A stretch of DNA of 64,000 bases from Gammaproteobacteria bacterium (GCA_028820325.1 JAPPJO010000015.1:186001-250000), one strand, 5' to 3'; counted from the first letter of the stretch, positions 38,458 to 52,033 are shown. Program-made: numbers and translations. The notes: a model not told the origin generated them from the letters alone.

Positions 38458-40703
38458 CCGGCAGTCTGCGCGCGCACCCCGGGCGGCGATGCGCCGGGAC
38501 GGTCCTCGCCCTCCTTCCCGCCCTGCTCGCTACCACAGTCCCCGTGTCGGCGGTCCAGGGGGAACTGGAAGAGGTCACCACGCTTCGCTTCGAGGGCAAC
38601 GACGTCTTCTCCGATCGCGCGCTGGGCGCTTCCATCATGACGCGGTCGACCGACTGCCGGCACTGGCTGCTCTCCGTCTTCTGCTGGTCGGGAAGCTCTT
38701 TCGCCATCGACGAGCACTTCCTGGGTCCGCGCGAATTCGAACGCGACGTGGTGCGCCTGCGGCTCTTCTACTACCGGCACGGATACCGGGAGGCGCTTAT
38801 CGAACCGAGTCTCGACCGGAACGGCGACGGGGTTGGGATCACGTTCCATATCGAGGAAGGAAGGCCGGTGCTCATCGATTCCCTGGCCTTCAACGGGCTC
38901 GATCCGCCCGGCGACCTGGATCTCCTCGACGATCTGCCGGTGGGCGCGGGAGATCCGCTCGACCAGCTGGTGCTGGGGGCGGCCCGTGATTCGCTCACCA
39001 TCCGGTTGCGCAACGCCGGGTACGCCCACGCCGAAGTCCTGCTCGACATCCTCATTCCGGCCGCGCAGCCGTACGGCGCGCGGGTCAACTTCGATGTCTT
39101 CAAGGGAGCTCCGGCACGCTTCGGGGCCATCTCGATCGAGGGAAACGAAAGGGTGGACCAGGGCGTCATACTGGGCATGATTCCCTTCCGCGAAGGCAGC
39201 ACCTACGACGCCGACCTCGTCTTCCAGGCGCGGCGCAACCTCTATGGCATGGAGGTCTTCAGCAATGTCGCGGTAACGGAGGAACTGGACGCGCAGCCGG
39301 ACAGCGTAATCCCCGTATCGATCACGGTCGTCGAGGGCGACATTCACCGATACCGCGCGGGAGGCGGCTGGAGCACGGCCGACTGCGTGAACGGAGAAGC
39401 CAGCTGGACCAGCCGGAATTTCTCCGGGGGCGGACGCCGGCTGCAGTTCCTCGGACGGCTCTCGAACATCCTGAACTCCCCGCTCAACTCGACGCTCTGC
39501 CGCGATGCCGGCACCGGTCCCTACGGGCGCTACAACTGGTCGCTCTCGGCCCAGTTCTCCCAGCCCCGTCTCTTCTCGCTGCGCACCACTTTCGCCGCCA
39601 ATGTGTTCTGGGAGCGGCAGAGTCTGCCCGACCTCTTCGTCCGCCAGAGCCTGGGCGTCGATCTCTCCGTCACCCGGGGAGGCGCGCAGGGGCGTGCGCA
39701 GACGATCTTCTTCCAGCCCACAACGGGGAAGCTGGACGCGGCGGACATCTTCTTCTGCTCCAGCTTCCTGGTATGCGACTTCGAGGGCATCGAGGTACTC
39801 CAGCGCAGCAACTGGCTGTCGCCCGTGGGAATCCGCCTCGCGCACGAGGAAATCGGCCAGGGCATCGGTGCCGCCGCGAGATACTCGCTGATCGCCGAGA
39901 TCGAGCACGCATCCCGCCTGACCGGATCCGACTTCGCCTACAACCTGGCCGTGGGCGAGGCATCCGGAACCCGCGAATTCCTGGAAGGCTGGGTGCTGGC
40001 CGGGCGGGTACGCGGGGGATGGCTGGGCGCCGGAGGATTCGGAGCACTGGGCCGGGACGTCGGCTCCGAGATCGCGCACCCGCAGAAGCGGTTCTATTCG
40101 GGGGGCGCCACCTCGGTGCGCGGCTTCGCCCACAATCAGTTGGGCCCGCGCGTGCTGTTCGTGGACGTGGAAACGTTGCTGGCCCCCGGAGACGGCGGCC
40201 CGGCGCCCTGTACCCCGGACCAGATCATCGACTTCACCTGCGATCCGCGCACCCTTGGTGACGACCGCTTTACGTCCAATCCCACCGGAGGCAGCCGGCT
40301 GCTCGAGGGCAACGTCGAGGTACGCTTTCCGCTCAGTTCCGCAGACTGGCAGGGAACCCTGTTTCTCGACTTCGGCCAGGTCTGGTCCGACGACAGCTCC
40401 CGGGATCTCGCGCGCCTCGAATGGACCCCGGGGATGGGCGTCCGTTACTTCACCGCCATCGGTCCTCTGCGACTGGACGTGGCGTACCGGCTGAGCGGGG
40501 GCGAGGAACAGCGCGTCCTGACCTCGGGGATCCGGCCCTACCATTCCGACGTCGATCACGACGAGGCAAAGCTGGCCGCGGCGCCCGACTTCGTTCGCTC
40601 GGGCCGGCTCGAGATCCTTCCGCACCCGGTACTGTACGGCGAATCCGCGGATTGGTCGCTGAGCCGGCTTCAGCTTCACCTCTCCCTGGGACAGGTCTTC
40701 TGA
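38454..40703 (+). CDS. Omp85-family outer-membrane protein (BamA/TamA-like)
   Basis: A 749-residue protein. The GTG start is followed by a signal-like segment (hydrophobic about 16-33), then an N-terminal periplasmic part with POTRA repeats (about 40-330) and a C-terminal 16-strand-type barrel. The barrel carries the loop-6 motif VRGF in GGATSVRGFAHNQLG near residue 557, diagnostic of Omp85 proteins. Immediate coupling to a tamB gene (TGATG overlap) argues for a TamA-like partner. BamA-like function cannot be ruled out, as the main bamA may lie elsewhere. Barrel loops contain paired cysteines, which could form disulfides. Confidence 0.92.
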   Translation: MTGSLRAHPGRRCAGTVLALLPALLATTVPVSAVQGELEEVTTLRFEGNDVFSDRALGASIMTRSTDCRHWLLSVFCWSGSSFAIDEHFLGPREFERDVVRLRLFYYRHGYREALIEPSLDRNGDGVGITFHIEEGRPVLIDSLAFNGLDPPGDLDLLDDLPVGAGDPLDQLVLGAARDSLTIRLRNAGYAHAEVLLDILIPAAQPYGARVNFDVFKGAPARFGAISIEGNERVDQGVILGMIPFREGSTYDADLVFQARRNLYGMEVFSNVAVTEELDAQPDSVIPVSITVVEGDIHRYRAGGGWSTADCVNGEASWTSRNFSGGGRRLQFLGRLSNILNSPLNSTLCRDAGTGPYGRYNWSLSAQFSQPRLFSLRTTFAANVFWERQSLPDLFVRQSLGVDLSVTRGGAQGRAQTIFFQPTTGKLDAADIFFCSSFLVCDFEGIEVLQRSNWLSPVGIRLAHEEIGQGIGAAARYSLIAEIEHASRLTGSDFAYNLAVGEASGTREFLEGWVLAGRVRGGWLGAGGFGALGRDVGSEIAHPQKRFYSGGATSVRGFAHNQLGPRVLFVDVETLLAPGDGGPAPCTPDQIIDFTCDPRTLGDDRFTSNPTGGSRLLEGNVEVRFPLSSADWQGTLFLDFGQVWSDDSSRDLARLEWTPGMGVRYFTAIGPLRLDVAYRLSGGEEQRVLTSGIRPYHSDVDHDEAKLAAAPDFVRSGRLEILPHPVLYGESADWSLSRLQLHLSLGQVF

Positions 40704-43700
40704 TGTCCGGCGCAGGCCCCGCAGCGGAAACCGAAACGGGATCCGGCGTCCGCCGCGCCCCCGGCGGGCGGGTTCTGCTGATCGGGGGCCTTTCGCTGGC
40801 CGCGCTCCTGTGTGCGGCGACGGTGGCGCTGGTGTACACCCGGCCGGGCCAGCGCATCGTTGTGGGGGAAGTCCTCCGCCGGGCGTCGGCACGGCTGAGC
40901 GCCGACGTCGCGGTCTCGGGAATCCGCTCCGCGAACCTGCTCGCCGGGGTCACCCTGTCCGGCGTCACGATCGCCGAAGCGGGAAGACCCGCCGCGTTCG
41001 TTGCGGACTCGATCCGCGTTCGCTATTCGCTCCGGAGCCTGTTCGGCGGGGAGTTGGCGCTAGCCGGGCTGGAGCTGTGGAATCCCTTGCTGACGGTCGA
41101 GCGCGGTCCCGGCGAGGACGAGTCGAACTGGAGCCGCATCCTCGCGGATCCGCGGGAAGCGGCCACCGCGCTCAACCTCCAGTCCGGGCCCGAGGACGAG
41201 GAACCCGGCCTGGTCCTGCGCGACGTCGCGGTCTTCGACGGCGACGTCATCGTGCGGGTGGACACGGACGCGCCTCCGGGACGCACGGGGGGTGTGCCGG
41301 CGGCGGGCGGCGGCGGCTTCGTGGGCGAACAGCGCTTCAGCCGTATCCGCGGGCGGCTGCGGGGGGCGGAATTCGGGGCGGAGCAGACCGCCCTCGACGT
41401 GTTCGCGTTGTCCCTGCAGGGGAGCGTGACCGAAGAACCATTCGAGCTGGCCGACCTTCGCGGGCAGATCCTCGTGGGAGAGGACGGACTCTCCTTCGAC
41501 GCCGAACGTCTCTGGCTCCCCGAGACCGAAATGTCGGGAACGGGCACGGTCGCCTGGGACGGGGAGCTGCGCATCGACGCAAGCCTGAGCGCTCCGGTTG
41601 CGGCGCTCGAGGACATTCACTGGCTGGTTCCGGGGCTGCCTCCGGCCCGCGGGTCCCTGGAACTGGGCCTCGGTCTGAGGCCGGGGTTGACGTCGCTCGC
41701 CTTCTCCTCCCTCGATCTTGCCACCGCCGACGGGGGACTCGAGGGTAGCCTCACCCTGACCATCACGCCGGATTCCTTGCTTCTGGACGGTGACCTCGGC
41801 CTGCAGGAGCTGAGTGCCGCCGCGTTCGATCCGTGGCTGACCTCGCCGCTCCCGTGGCGGGGTGCGCTCGCCGGCAGCCTGCGCTTCCAGGGCGGGCCGG
41901 AGGATCTGGAGGTTTCCGGCGACCTCGAGACGGTCGCGACCGCCCCGGCCGACGCCACTTCCCGGTTTGAATTCGGGGGTCGGGTGCACGTCGGGCCGAA
42001 CCCCGGCGTGACCGGCTTTTCGCTCACGTCGATGCCGTTCCAGTACAGCCTGCTGGGCGAATTGGACGAGCCCGTCGCCATCGGAGGCTTGGGCTCGCTC
42101 CGCATTGAGGCAGAAGGACGCCTGTCGGACGGAATCGACTTCGTCGCGTCGGCGGCGCATGCGGCTGCGGGGCTCCCGCAGTCGGACGTGACCGTCAGCG
42201 GCACGATCGGACACGGGGACGGCGCAACGTTCGTGGACCTGTCCGGCGACCTCCAGCCGCTGTCGTTCACCGCACTGGGCGCGTTCTTCCCGTCCCTGCC
42301 GGTTACCGGCGAGGTCACCGGCGGCGTGAGCGCCCGCGGACCCCTCGCCGACCTCGAGGTCGAACTCGACCTCGAGACCCCCGCAGGGCCTCTGGCCATG
42401 AACGCGCGCCTCGATGCGCGCGACATCGGCCGCAGCTACCAGGCCGAGACCGAGGTGCGCGACTTCCACCTTTCGCGCATCGTGCCCGAACTGCCGGAAC
42501 CCACGATCGTGACCGGCGGCGTGTTCGTGGACGGTCGCGGGCTCCAGCCCGACTCGGTCGTAGCCGACGTGCGAGTTCGCATCGCTTCCGCTGCGGTCGG
42601 GGTCGTTGCCGTGGACTCGGCGAGGTCCGCGTTTCGCCTGGAAGCGGGCGCGGCCACCCTGGACACGCTGCACGCCGTGACCAGCCTGGGCACTCTGGAC
42701 GCATCCGGGGACCTGGGTCTCGCGGAGGGCCTCCCGCCCGGAGAGGTCCGCATCGCTTTCGCCAGCGAATCGCTGGACGGCCTGAGGCCCTTCTTCATGG
42801 CGGGTCCGATCATCGCGGCCGACACGCTGTCGCGCCTGGAGATCGAGTTGCTGCGCCTCGAGGGAATCGATCCCGACACCCTTCCCCTGCTGAGGGAGGT
42901 CGAGGTCGATGGGCGTGTCTCGGCCGAAGCCACCCTGCGCGGCGCGGTCGACAGGTTCACGGCGGAGGGCATCGTGACCATCGATGGCTTTCGCTTTCGC
43001 GAGAACGCGATCAGCCGGGCCGAACTGGACGTCCGGATCGACGGTCTGCCGGGGACCGACGGGCGGCTCATCGCCTCCATCCTCACCGACTCCTTCGCGG
43101 TTGAAGGCAGAGATTTCGCCTCCGCCGCCATCGACCTGGATCTTTCCCGATCCGAGGGCCGGCTGCGCGCCGACCTGCAGCGCTCGGCCGAAGAGAGCTA
43201 CCAGACGCGCGCCACCTACCAGGCGGACGCAACCAGCGGAATACTCCACCTCGACGAGCTCACCACCCGCTTCGCCGGCGGCCGCTGGAATCTGGGCGGG
43301 CCGGCGCGCCTCCTGTGGGACGGCGAGCGTTTCGTGGTCGACGACTTCAGCTTCACGCGTCCCGGCGTGGGCGGCATGAGGATTGAAGCCGACGGCGTCA
43401 TCCCGCGCGGCCCAGGCTCGGCGGACTTCGAGCTGGTGGTGCGGAGCCTCCCACTGGAGCGCCTGACCCACGTGGCGCGGCTGACCGGCCTGGAGGAAGA
43501 CAACCTTCGCGGAGTGGTAAGCCTCGACCTGCAGGTATCCGGGACCGGAGACGACCCTGGAATGGAGGCCTCCTTCCAGGCCGACGGCCTGGGATACGGC
43601 AACGTGGACCTCACCCGGGTAGCGGGCGACCTCGAGTACCTGGACCGCCGGATCACCGGTGACGTCGAGGCGTGGAGCCAGGAAGCCCAGGTCCTGTCCG

Positions 43701-45213
43701 CCCGCGGCTCCCTGGCCGCGGCGCTGGAACTCGGGCGGGCGCCCGAACGCTTCCCCGACGAACCCATGGACATCGCGGTCGTCGCACGCGCGTTCCCGCT
43801 TGCGGTCGTTTCGCGCGTCGTTCCCGGCCTCGAGGACGTCGAGGGCGTGGTTGATGGAGAACTGCGTCTCACCGGTCCCCCGGCTAACATTCGCACGAAC
43901 GGCGGACTGTCTCTGGCCGGAGGCGCCCTCGCACTGCCGGAACTGGGGGTCCGGTACACGGATGTGGAGGCCGTGCTGGGGTTCACCGAGGACGCCCGCG
44001 CCACGCTCTCGGGCAGTCTGCGTTCCGGTGGCCTCGCCACGGTGAACGGATCGCTGCACCTGCGCCCCCTGCGCGACCCGGCGCTCGACCTCGCCATCGA
44101 CGGAACCAGCTTCAGGGCGGTCAACCGCTACGACATCGAGGGAGTGGTCAGCGGGCAGTTGCGGCTGACCGGAAACTACCGCAGCCCGATCGTGCAGGGG
44201 GACCTGGACGTCGAACAAGGGACCCTCTACCTCGACGAGTTCGCGCGCTACCAGACCATCGTCGACCTGGCGGACACCACCTTCTTCGCCGCCGTGGATA
44301 CCACCCTGGCCGGGGTGCTGCCCATCATCGAGGCCGGACAGAACCCGTTCCTCGACAATCTGGTCGCGGAGATCGCACTGAGTGTGGAGAGCGACAGCTG
44401 GCTGCGCAGCCGCCAGATCGACATGGAGATCGACGGCGGCCTCGAGCTGGAGTACGACCGTGGGGCACGCCGCTTCGTGGCGGTCGGGGAGCTCGCGGCC
44501 ATCCGGGGATCCTACAACTACTTCGGCCGCCGCTTCGTGGTGCAGGAGGGAACCCTCGAGTTCATCGGCATTCCCGGCGTCAACCCGAACCTGGACATCC
44601 AGGCGGTGGCCCGCCTGCGTGCCGGGGACAGCCCGCTCAACGTGATCGCCAACGTGGGCGGCACCCTGGTGGCTCCCTCGGTGTCGCTCACCAGCGACGC
44701 GGCCGCGCCCATCGAGGAACCGGAACTCGTCAGCTACCTGGTGTTCGGCCGGCCCCCGGCACTGCTGGGCTCCGGCGAGTCGTCACTGCTGGGCGGGGCG
44801 ATCATCACCGATGGCCTGTCGCTCGGCCTGGGTCGGCTGGCAGACGAGTTCCAGGAGGCCGTCGCGCAGGAGATCGGCTTCGTGGACTACTTCGCCATCT
44901 CCAACCAGCGGGCCACGCAGCGCCTTGGCCCCAATCCCAGCCTGCTGGGCACCCTCGCCTCCACGCAGATCGAGTTCGGCCGCTATCTGTGGGACGATGT
45001 CTTCCTGTCCGTCGACCTGGCTCCGGTCGGGACCACCACCCAGACGCGCACCCGAATCCCCAACGCGCGCCTGGAGTGGCGCTTCGCCGACCTGTGGGGC
45101 TTCGAGAGTTTCGCCGAGGACCCGCTCCTGCGCCGGGGCGTGCTCGGGGTCCAGCAGAGCGGCCCGACCTACGCACATTCGCTGGGGCTGTTCATCTATC
45201 GCGAGTGGGGCCG

Positions 45214-45217
<4 letters not shown>
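40703..45217 (+). CDS. tamB: TamB-like translocation and assembly module protein
   Basis: A 1504-residue AsmA-superfamily protein. One N-terminal transmembrane helix (about 22-46) anchors it in the inner membrane. A very long beta-rich region of repeating 20-30 residue strands then forms the expected groove spanning the periplasm. The last 350 residues are the conserved TamB (DUF490) domain, with patterns such as [16 protein letters not shown] and [16 protein letters not shown]. It works with the Omp85 protein upstream, and homologues are linked to lipid transport to the outer membrane. Its stop overlaps uvrA (ATGA). Confidence 0.94.
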
Positions 45218-48105
<2,888 letters not shown>

Positions 48106-48160
48106 ACAGCAGCCCCGCCGCCCGGTGCGAAACTGGCCGCGGCTCCCCGGCGTCTGCTAG

Positions 48161-48175
48161 TGTTATAGGTTATGC
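48161..48175 (+). promoter_or_regulatory. Possible promoter core before the YbjN-like gene
   Basis: TGTTATAGGTTATG is the only AT-rich stretch in the 187 bases after uvrA and contains TATAGG/GGTTAT, either a possible -10. No -35 at a good distance is apparent. It suggests that ybjN-pspA forms a new transcription unit. Confidence 0.3.
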
Positions 48176-48292
48176 CGCCGGGTGGCGCGACATTCCGGTC
48201 GCATCGCGGCCGGCAGCACGCGTCCGGCGAGCAGGCTGACACCAGGAGCGGGCAGAGCCACCTGCCCCCCACCCCGGAGACGGAGTGAAGTC

Positions 48293-48712
48293 ATGGTAAG
48301 TCGAGAGGATGTCGAAGGCTTCCTGATCCGCATGGATCTGGACTATCAAGAGGTCGACGAGGGCATGTTCCTCGCACACGGCGACAATGGCGGCGCGGGC
48401 GTGGTGGTCCACCACTCGGATCCCGTGCTGGTGCTGCGCCTCAAGATGATGGATCTTCCGGCGGAGCCGGAGGACGAGCTCACCGGGCTGTACCGCACAC
48501 TGCTGGAACTCAACGCGACCGACATCGTGCACGGCGCCTACGGAATCGAGGAGGGGGAGCTGATCCTCACCGACACCCTCGAACTGGAGAACCTGGACTT
48601 CACCGAACTGCAGGCCTCGATCGAGAGCCTTCAGCTCGCGGCGTCGAGTCACATGGGCAGGATTCGCGAGCTTGCGCAGGCGAGCAGCGCACCGCAGGCG
48701 ATGGAGGGCTGA
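48293..48712 (+). CDS. YbjN-domain protein (secretion-chaperone-like fold)
   Basis: A 139-residue acidic protein of the YbjN group, which has the fold of type III secretion chaperones. Typical features are the short N-terminal helix MVSREDVEGFLIRM, a central sheet with VVVHHSDPVLVLRLKM, and the end TELQASIESLQLAAS. YbjN proteins affect stress and motility in enterobacteria, with no defined mechanism. GGAG 7 bases before the ATG fixes the start. It precedes pspA by 4 bases and is probably in the same operon, so a role in membrane-stress response is a reasonable inference. Confidence 0.82.
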   Translation: MVSREDVEGFLIRMDLDYQEVDEGMFLAHGDNGGAGVVVHHSDPVLVLRLKMMDLPAEPEDELTGLYRTLLELNATDIVHGAYGIEEGELILTDTLELENLDFTELQASIESLQLAASSHMGRIRELAQASSAPQAMEG

Positions 48713-48716
48713 ACTC

Positions 48717-49595
48717 ATGGGAATCTTCCAGAAGCTGTCGACGCTCATCAAGTCGAACATCAACGACCTGATCGCGAAGGCGGAAAACCCGGAGAAGATG
48801 CTCAACCAGATCATCCTCGACATGCGGGACCAGCTCGCCAAGGCGAAGCGCGATGTCGCGGGAGCGATCGCGGACGAGCGCAAGCTCGGAGCTCAGCTCG
48901 ATGCCGAGGTCAAGCAGGCCCAGGCGTGGCAGAAGCGGGCGGAGCTGGCCGTGAGGGAGGGCCGTGACGACCTCGCCATGCAGGCTCTGAGCCGGCAGCA
49001 GGAACACACCCAGCGCGCAGGGGCGCTGGAGCAGACCTGGCGTGCGCAGAAGGAGGAGACCGAGAAACTCAAGGGATCGCTCCGGACCCTGAACGACAAG
49101 ATCGAGGAGGCCAAGCGCAAGCGGAACCTCCTGATCGCGAAGCAGAAGCGGGCTCAGGCGCAGAAGCGCATCCACGCCACCATGTCCGGGCTCTCGGACC
49201 AGTCGGCGTTCGAAGCGTTCAACCGCATGGCGGCCAAGATCGAGGAAGAGGAACGCCGCAGCCTCGCTCAGGCGGAAGTCACCGAGGCGCTGACCGGGGA
49301 TTCGCTCGAAGATGAATTCCTGAGGCTGGAATCCGGCAGCGAGGACACCGCAGTGGACGACCGCCTGCTGGCCCTGAAGGCGAAGATGGGATTGCTTCCG
49401 GGAGGCACGCCCGAGCCTCCCCGACAGCTCACCGCCGGGGGCGCATCCGATGAGGCCGCGTCCGCCGAAGTTGCATCCGCGGAAGACACGGAAGCCGACG
49501 ATTCCGACGCCTCCTCCTCTGCTCCCGTCGCGCCCATACAGGAGGCGCAGCTTCTCGAGGAGTTCGAGCGGCTGGGCAAGAACGACGGGTCGTGA
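48717..49595 (+). CDS. pspA: PspA/IM30 family membrane-stress protein
   Basis: A 292-residue protein, mostly long coiled-coil helices (about residues 1-225). The N-terminal amphipathic helix MGIFQKLSTLIKSNIND binds membranes. The ENPEKMLNQIILDM motif is highly typical. The C-terminal 65 residues are acidic and Ala/Ser-rich, longer than in E. coli PspA, and end in a helix (EAQLLEEFERLG). PspA assembles on damaged membranes as an ESCRT-III-like coat. No pspF or pspBC is nearby; the partner gene is the YbjN-like one. Confidence 0.93.
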   Translation: MGIFQKLSTLIKSNINDLIAKAENPEKMLNQIILDMRDQLAKAKRDVAGAIADERKLGAQLDAEVKQAQAWQKRAELAVREGRDDLAMQALSRQQEHTQRAGALEQTWRAQKEETEKLKGSLRTLNDKIEEAKRKRNLLIAKQKRAQAQKRIHATMSGLSDQSAFEAFNRMAAKIEEEERRSLAQAEVTEALTGDSLEDEFLRLESGSEDTAVDDRLLALKAKMGLLPGGTPEPPRQLTAGGASDEAASAEVASAEDTEADDSDASSSAPVAPIQEAQLLEEFERLGKNDGS

Positions 49596-49596
49596 C

Positions 49597-50448
49597 GTGG
49601 ACACGGTCTATCTGAACGGCGAGTACCTGCCGAGGGCCGAAGCCCGCATAGGCGCGGACGACCGCGGCTTTCTGTTGTCCGACGGCATCTACGAGGTCAC
49701 CCCTGCGTACGGGGGACGCTTCTTTCGCGGGGACCGCCACCTCGCGCGCATGACCCGTGGCCTGGCGGCGCTGCGCATCGACTACGACACGGGCCGGCTG
49801 CCCGCCGTCAAGCAGCGGCTGCTGGAGCTGAACGGCCTGGCCGACGCCGACTTCGCCTACGTCTACATGCAGGTGACGCGGGGCACGGCTCCCCGCACCC
49901 ACTACTTTCCGCCGCACGCCGTGGAGCCCACCGTGTACGCGTATGCACGCCCGCACCAGCGGCCTTCCAGCGAAACCTGGGAGCGAGGCTACCGGGCCAT
50001 CACCGCCCCTGACCGGCGCTGGGCCCGGGTCGACATCAAGAGCATCGCGCTGCTGCCCAACGTTCTGGCCATGCAGGCCGCCGTGGACGCCGGGGTGGAC
50101 GACGTCATCCTGGTGCGCGACGGGGTCGCCATCGAGGGGGCCCACAGCAACTTCTTCGCGGTGACAGGCGGTGCGCTGGTGACCCACCCGGCCACCCACC
50201 AGATCCTGCACGGCATCACCCGCGAGTACGTGCTCGAGCTGGCGGCCGGACTGGGAGTCGCAGTCGAGTTGCGCCCCCTCGCGGTGGAGGAACTTGCATC
50301 CGCGAGCGAGGCGTTCCTGACGGGCACGACCACGGAGGTCCATCCCATCGTGGAGATCGACGGGCAGCCGGTCGGCGACGGAAGGGTGGGGCCCGTGGCG
50401 AAGCGGCTGTCGGAAGCGTTCCGGAAGGGGCTGCCGGGCGCGGCGTAG
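49597..50448 (+). CDS. dat: D-amino-acid transaminase
   Basis: A 283-residue fold-type IV PLP enzyme. The N-terminus has the D-amino-acid transaminase pattern VYLNGEYLPRAEARI then DRGFLLSDGIYEV. The PLP Lys is in VDIKSIALLPN (about residue 149). Other conserved segments are EGAHSNFFAV and FLTGTTTEVHPIVEIDG. It would make D-glutamate or D-alanine from keto acids for peptidoglycan. The related branched-chain and aminodeoxychorismate enzymes are less likely given the ADDRGF and RGTAPRTHYFP motifs. The GTG start begins just after the pspA stop. Confidence 0.9.
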   Translation: MDTVYLNGEYLPRAEARIGADDRGFLLSDGIYEVTPAYGGRFFRGDRHLARMTRGLAALRIDYDTGRLPAVKQRLLELNGLADADFAYVYMQVTRGTAPRTHYFPPHAVEPTVYAYARPHQRPSSETWERGYRAITAPDRRWARVDIKSIALLPNVLAMQAAVDAGVDDVILVRDGVAIEGAHSNFFAVTGGALVTHPATHQILHGITREYVLELAAGLGVAVELRPLAVEELASASEAFLTGTTTEVHPIVEIDGQPVGDGRVGPVAKRLSEAFRKGLPGAA

Positions 50449-50455
50449 GAAGGTC

Positions 50456-50740
50456 TCAGGGCAGAGGTTCGCCCACCGCCACCACCGCGCCTTCGGGCAC
50501 CAGGTGCAGGTCGTCCTCGATCAGGTGAGTGGCCTCCGCGAGCACGATGACGATTCGTTCGGCCTCGAGCCCCTGGTCGTGCCCGGGGATCGAGTGGTAG
50601 TCGTCGCTCGGCGAGTGCATCACCACCCGACCGCGCCTGAGCGAGCGGTCCGCGCAGGTGCCCACAAGACGCACGGTGGCCCACCCCGGGCGGGGGCTCC
50701 AGGCCACGTTGCGCGGCGTGTAGATTCGTTGCTCGTCCAT
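50456..50740 (-). CDS. Hypothetical protein, 94 residues
   Basis: I do not recognise this protein. It is soluble-looking, beta-rich in the second half (RIVIVLAEATHLIEDDLHLVPEGAVVAVGE), and carries the segment GRVVMHSPSDDYHSIPGHDQG. The start is supported by GGAGG 7 bases upstream of the ATG. It lies 28 bases downstream of another unknown gene on the same strand, so the two form a small operon, convergent with the D-amino-acid transaminase gene (7 bases apart). Confidence 0.62.
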   Translation of the reverse strand: MDEQRIYTPRNVAWSPRPGWATVRLVGTCADRSLRRGRVVMHSPSDDYHSIPGHDQGLEAERIVIVLAEATHLIEDDLHLVPEGAVVAVGEPLP

Positions 50741-50768
50741 TCCCGGCCCTCCTGGATGCCCTGGCCGC

Positions 50769-51230
50769 CTAACCTTCCCTCAAGGTGGAACGCCCGTCAA
50801 CCAGGAGGTCGCGAGTCGCCTGCTGCGCGGGCGACGGATCGCGCGGCTGAGCCACGAGCAGCGCGCGTCCCCTCCCTCCGTCCGGCAGGTGCAGCACCAG
50901 CGCCTCCGGATCGGCCGGAGTCGCGTATTCGCGCGCCAGCCCCGTCCGGTCGATGGCGACGGTTCTTCCCTCGAAGGTGAGCCGCGCTATCGTGCGGCCG
51001 TACTCGACCCAGGCGGTAATCGGTTCCTCGCCCGCGGCGATCGACGGGATCAGCCGGTCACGATAGTGGCCGAGCGCCTGCTCGAAGGCGGCCGCATCGA
51101 CGCCCTTCAGTTCCCGCAGGCGCTCCCTGCAAACGCCTCGCGGGTCGCGCGCGCCCGCTTTCTCGAGCGCGGCTTCCAGGCGCTCGTCGGCCAGGGCCTG
51201 CGGGTCTTCGGTCTGGTGGGTGCTGGTCAT
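50769..51230 (-). CDS. Hypothetical protein, 153 residues
   Basis: An unrecognised soluble protein. The N-terminal half is helical and charged (ADERLEAALEKAG, CRERLRELKGVD, FEQALGHYRDRLIPSIAAGEEP). The C-terminal half reads as a compact beta domain with TIARLTFEGRTVAIDRTG and LVLHLPDGGRGRALLV. AGGAG lies close before the ATG. It heads a two-gene operon with the 94-residue protein. The 200 bases upstream (51231-51430), shared with the divergent phosphoribosyltransferase gene, show an AATATC patch but no clear promoter. Confidence 0.7.
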   Translation of the reverse strand: MTSTHQTEDPQALADERLEAALEKAGARDPRGVCRERLRELKGVDAAAFEQALGHYRDRLIPSIAAGEEPITAWVEYGRTIARLTFEGRTVAIDRTGLAREYATPADPEALVLHLPDGGRGRALLVAQPRDPSPAQQATRDLLVDGRSTLREG

Positions 51231-51430
51231 GTGCTCCTGGTTCCGGCCGGCCGCTGCGTGCCCCTCCCCGTGCTGATATTGCCGGCTGTCAGCCGGGAGC
51301 GCGACACCTGGTCGCTCGGTGGCGTGGCCCGCCGACTGTTCCTAACTTCCTCTGCCCGGAACCTCGCCGGGATGCAGGTCCGGCGCATCCGGTCCGCATC
51401 TCATCCCCGATTCAGTCACGTCAGGCCGAC

Positions 51431-51970
51431 ATGCCATCCAGATACAACCAGCCCCGCTTCCCGGACCCGACCGGAGACTACCTCGACGTGTCCTGGGAGA
51501 TGTTCGGGGAACTGTGCCGGGCGCTCGCGCTCAAGGTGGCGCGCGAACACAGGCCCGACCTGGTCGTCGGCATCGCTCGCGCGGGCGTCATTCCGGGCGC
51601 CATCGTCGCGTCCATGCTGCGTCTCGACTTCCACTCGATGAAAATCTCGCGCCGGGGAGACGACAACTCGATCCGGGAGCGCCCCGAGGTGCTCGACGCG
51701 GCTCCCCGCGTCGCCGCCGGCCGCCGGGTGCTGCTCGTGGACGAGATCACCACTTCCGGGGAGACCCTGCGGCTGGGGCTCGCGGCCGTACGCGACGTCG
51801 GGCCCGCCGAAGTCCGCACCGCGACCTGCTTCGTGCGGCCGCGGGGCTACAAGCCCGACTACTTTGCGCTGGAGACCGGTTCCACCGTAATATTTCCGTG
51901 GGACAGGAAGATCTTTCAGGATCGGCAGTTCGTCGTGAATCCGAGGTACGAGAGCGTACTGGACGAATAG
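51431..51970 (+). CDS. Phosphoribosyltransferase family protein
   Basis: A 179-residue type I phosphoribosyltransferase. The PRPP-binding motif is RRVLLVDEITTSGETL at about residues 98-113. The preceding VVGIARAGVIPGAIVA loop is typical of purine base enzymes such as xanthine-guanine or hypoxanthine phosphoribosyltransferases. The late segment TGSTVIFPWDRKIF, with Trp-Asp, fits base recognition in the xanthine-guanine group. It probably salvages a purine base from PRPP; the exact base is not certain. It stands alone, with unknown genes upstream on the opposite strand. Confidence 0.85.
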   Translation: MPSRYNQPRFPDPTGDYLDVSWEMFGELCRALALKVAREHRPDLVVGIARAGVIPGAIVASMLRLDFHSMKISRRGDDNSIRERPEVLDAAPRVAAGRRVLLVDEITTSGETLRLGLAAVRDVGPAEVRTATCFVRPRGYKPDYFALETGSTVIFPWDRKIFQDRQFVVNPRYESVLDE

Positions 51971-52033
51971 AGTTGCATGCCGGCCGCATTCCCCGGAGCG
52001 GCCCTGCGTTACGATGCCCGACAGGAGGACGAA

